Positions 44,501 through 45,673 of a DNA stretch of 45,673 nt are shown one piece after another. Under the pieces are notes generated by a model. It was not told the origin of the DNA. It searched no databases and was given only the letters and a program-made list of their open reading frames with translations. Location: contig JAUYKI010000003.1 of NCBI GenBank assembly GCA_030700025.1, forward strand, positions 1-45,673, read 5' to 3'. Position 1 is the stretch's first letter; each line of letters begins with the position of its first letter. Both the position numbers and the translations under genes were made by a program. Source of the stretch: a bacterium. Its GTDB lineage: Bacteria; Patescibacteriota; Minisyncoccia; UBA6257; 02-FULL-45-10c.

Positions 44501-45673
44501 AATTTTCGGCGAATCCGGCGTAACAACTGACGAGAATGGCGAGATTGGACAGAAAACTATTACCACTGACGTATTTAAATACGGCCCTGAAAGGACTAAT
44601 TTTAATACCTTTGCTCTTGAGGTAACGGCAACCGGTAAAACTGACGTGTCTCAAACTCTGGACATCCAGGCCGCCCAGAACTTCTCCGTGGTTTTGTCTT
44701 CTGCCTGCGACCCGATTGGTTCTGATAAAGCGTATCCGATTGAAGTTTCTACCTCGTCTGTCCCCGGTTTTACTCCGACAATTACAATTTGGGGCGCGAA
44801 ACAGAATGACGCGGGGTGCGGAGCTTACGGCAATCTTCCTTGCGACGAGGATAGAGGAATTTCCGAAGCAACGGCAATAACTTTTGATCAAATCCGCGAC
44901 TTTGCGGCGTTTGCGTTTGGTGAATGCGCGGTTACCGAACCAGTGGAAGGAGGAACATATTCAGTTTTGGGATTCATGAACATCGGCTCCACCACCGCAT
45001 CAACCACTTTCGTGAAAACTTCTTCCCAATCCATTGACTTTGCAAAACAGCTTAGAATGTACGCTTCCTCCACCTTTATTTCCGGCGAAGTGTCGGCCAC
45101 TGGTTCGCCTTTTGCCGGCTCTACTATTTCATTTTCTGGTGAAGACGCGACAACATTTGGAGAAGGCGAATTGTTTATGCTTGCCACCTCAACCGCCCAG
45201 CCGCTGGTTCCGGGAGTACCTGCCGCAAAATTAAAACTTTTTGACACTATTATTCTACATAAAACCGCGGCAACCACGATTCCGGACAATCCTCGCGACC
45301 TTTATTGGAATGGGCAAGTGGAGGCAAACCGAACCAGTTTTGAGAACTGGAATACTATAAGGTTGCTTAACGCGACAAATACTATAACCGACGTCGTCTT
45401 TACTAACATGTTCCGCGGCTTTTTCCCGGAAGCCGACCAGGGCGCGTCCACTACTTTCGAGACCATCAAATCCCGCCGAAATCTGGAAGGGGGATTGTAC
45501 GCTTCGTCCACGGCGAATTTTGAAATCAAGGACTTCGCGGCTTCGGATATTGACGACGGCAAGCACATCCGGGTCTTCGACTACAACGCCACCACCACTT
45601 TGATCAATTCCACTTTTGATATTTCGCTGACCCCGACTCCGACTGATCCGGGCATCGAGTTCAACGGCGCGGC
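41586..45673 (+). CDS. Giant secreted repetitive protein, truncated by window end (not in ORF track because no stop)
   Basis: Open frame from ATG 41586: MSETIYKIYNKIKPNLIFAALFIVFTAAAFYFAYQTFIPAFATGTFSDDFVDIDRMED...; ~1281-bp repeat units. Confidence 0.85.
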   Translation, partial: MSETIYKIYNKIKPNLIFAALFIVFTAAAFYFAYQTFIPAFATGTFSDDFVDIDRMEDNADGRWLDVALETVIGAETAFETAEGAGFLRTLNNTTGAFSNIGMKKTYAADLNNNQVWYYFFPGAVTQGNVKDLISNMGVTLCDGAVGAAGSVCGGNTMTWYACTGDCSTKLTSGAWNNIKFYTTKPDAISGAEFDPVNTASIALMFDVSSKMTAKAGFPSQGWDFMRSGTKIIVTGGSASNPVTFQDMKDYVTTENFDSVSIVASTFVNMGTGLQIGDGSTETFFTDTDKFVFMDMYNTDDKISFILQPKSTTTFGAFEDGFSISGNIIKYPLTASTSAQIHKDTRSSPFVFPSSYAPLPELYLYASAIKGAHDIFFGTSTAAAIGRGQIFDTEIDNASTTFIYSAGVASDGFEFKNVDIHHSTSSATSTAKIFITPNKEYENIRIFASPTNALDIATTTGGPDQITLKNITLSNNKGYDIRIENPYIVNTINSSFTNASTTYLNQERGWTLNKQYTFDVTVKSGGQPVSGASVTLTSDVSGQVFTATTDENGEITQKVVTAFQITHATSSGSVVVTDLNNFTLDVTATGLDASSQTVTIGSAQDLTVLLTSACTSSGADKAYPISVSTSSETGFIPTITLWGAKGGDAGCGAYGNLTCDGDPNTGGNQDIGISEDTAITFDQIRDLAKFAYGECAVKSPAAGSFAVIGFMNIGSTTASTTFVKTASESIDFGFQTKLYASSTFISGEVSATGSPFAGSTISFSGDEAINSDEGQLFTLGETAGAPASVLKLFDSIVLHKTTASTSPAVTPNIFGQLNSNRTSFENWFQIKLKNATNTVEDSVFTNMGAGFLPFVDQGSDTTFDTIKSRKITSGGLYATSSASFRIDNLAITDIDDGKHIRVFNYNNATTTLVNSTFDISLTPTPEDPGIEFNGSGNGAIERAFTLDLKIVDSLNAPIEGATVKLTDSEGNKIFGESGVTTDENGEIGQKTITTDVFKYGPERTNFNTFALEVTATGKTDVSQTLDIQAAQNFSVVLSSACDPIGSDKAYPIEVSTSSVPGFTPTITIWGAKQNDAGCGAYGNLPCDEDRGISEATAITFDQIRDFAAFAFGECAVTEPVEGGTYSVLGFMNIGSTTASTTFVKTSSQSIDFAKQLRMYASSTFISGEVSATGSPFAGSTISFSGEDATTFGEGELFMLATSTAQPLVPGVPAAKLKLFDTIILHKTAATTIPDNPRDLYWNGQVEANRTSFENWNTIRLLNATNTITDVVFTNMFRGFFPEADQGASTTFETIKSRRNLEGGLYASSTANFEIKDFAASDIDDGKHIRVFDYNATTTLINSTFDISLTPTPTDPGIEFNGA
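44364..45644 (+). repeat. One ~1281-bp (427-aa) repeat unit within the giant protein; a related unit precedes it and another begins at the window end
   Basis: GATCCGGGCATTGAGTTTAA at 44364 recurs as GATCCGGGCATCGAGTTCAA at 45645; DKAYPI..STSS...ITxWGAK...DAGCGAYGNLxCD appears in consecutive units. Confidence 0.8.

Noticed and set aside
41687-45568. Many minus-strand ORFs across the last 4 kb
   Set aside because: They are opposite the continuous plus-strand giant ORF, which the track omits because it has no stop in the window.

Overview
This window looks like a chromosomal contig from a small-genome bacterium of the Patescibacteria/CPR (Parcubacteria-like) type; that placement is inferred from 16S divergence and gene style. 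It opens with the 3' ~690 nt of a 16S rRNA gene. A core block follows: pseudopilin and PilM-like genes, pth, lepB, hisS, a HIT protein, rpsU, yqeY, ybeY, ftsA, ftsZ and a class II ribonucleotide reductase. Next comes a two-gene beta-oxidation-like cassette (thiolase plus enoyl-CoA hydratase/3-hydroxyacyl-CoA dehydrogenase), then an accessory region (~16-32 kb) rich in nucleases and mobile-type signals, then a cell-surface cluster ending in a giant repetitive secreted protein that runs off the window. Strongest observations: (1) the 16S 3' end reads GGATCAATTAAATAC instead of GGATCACCTCCTT, so the anti-Shine-Dalgarno appears lost; (2) at least 11 genes have a -10 hexamer exactly 6-7 nt before the start codon, implying leaderless mRNAs; (3) about nine other genes nevertheless carry strong SD motifs; (4) a tRNA-Asn(GUU) gene is split inside its anticodon by a ~537-nt group I intron encoding an HNH endonuclease, with extra copies of the tRNA 3' end around it; (5) two 34-bp perfect palindromes 8.5 kb apart differ by a compensatory pair; (6) an HTH / Fic-Doc / DUF2779 / DnaQ-like operon has an overlapping-palindrome operator and is flanked by imperfect direct repeats; (7) palindromic repeats have inserted in frame into coding genes. 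All family calls are from motif recognition by eye; no searches were run.
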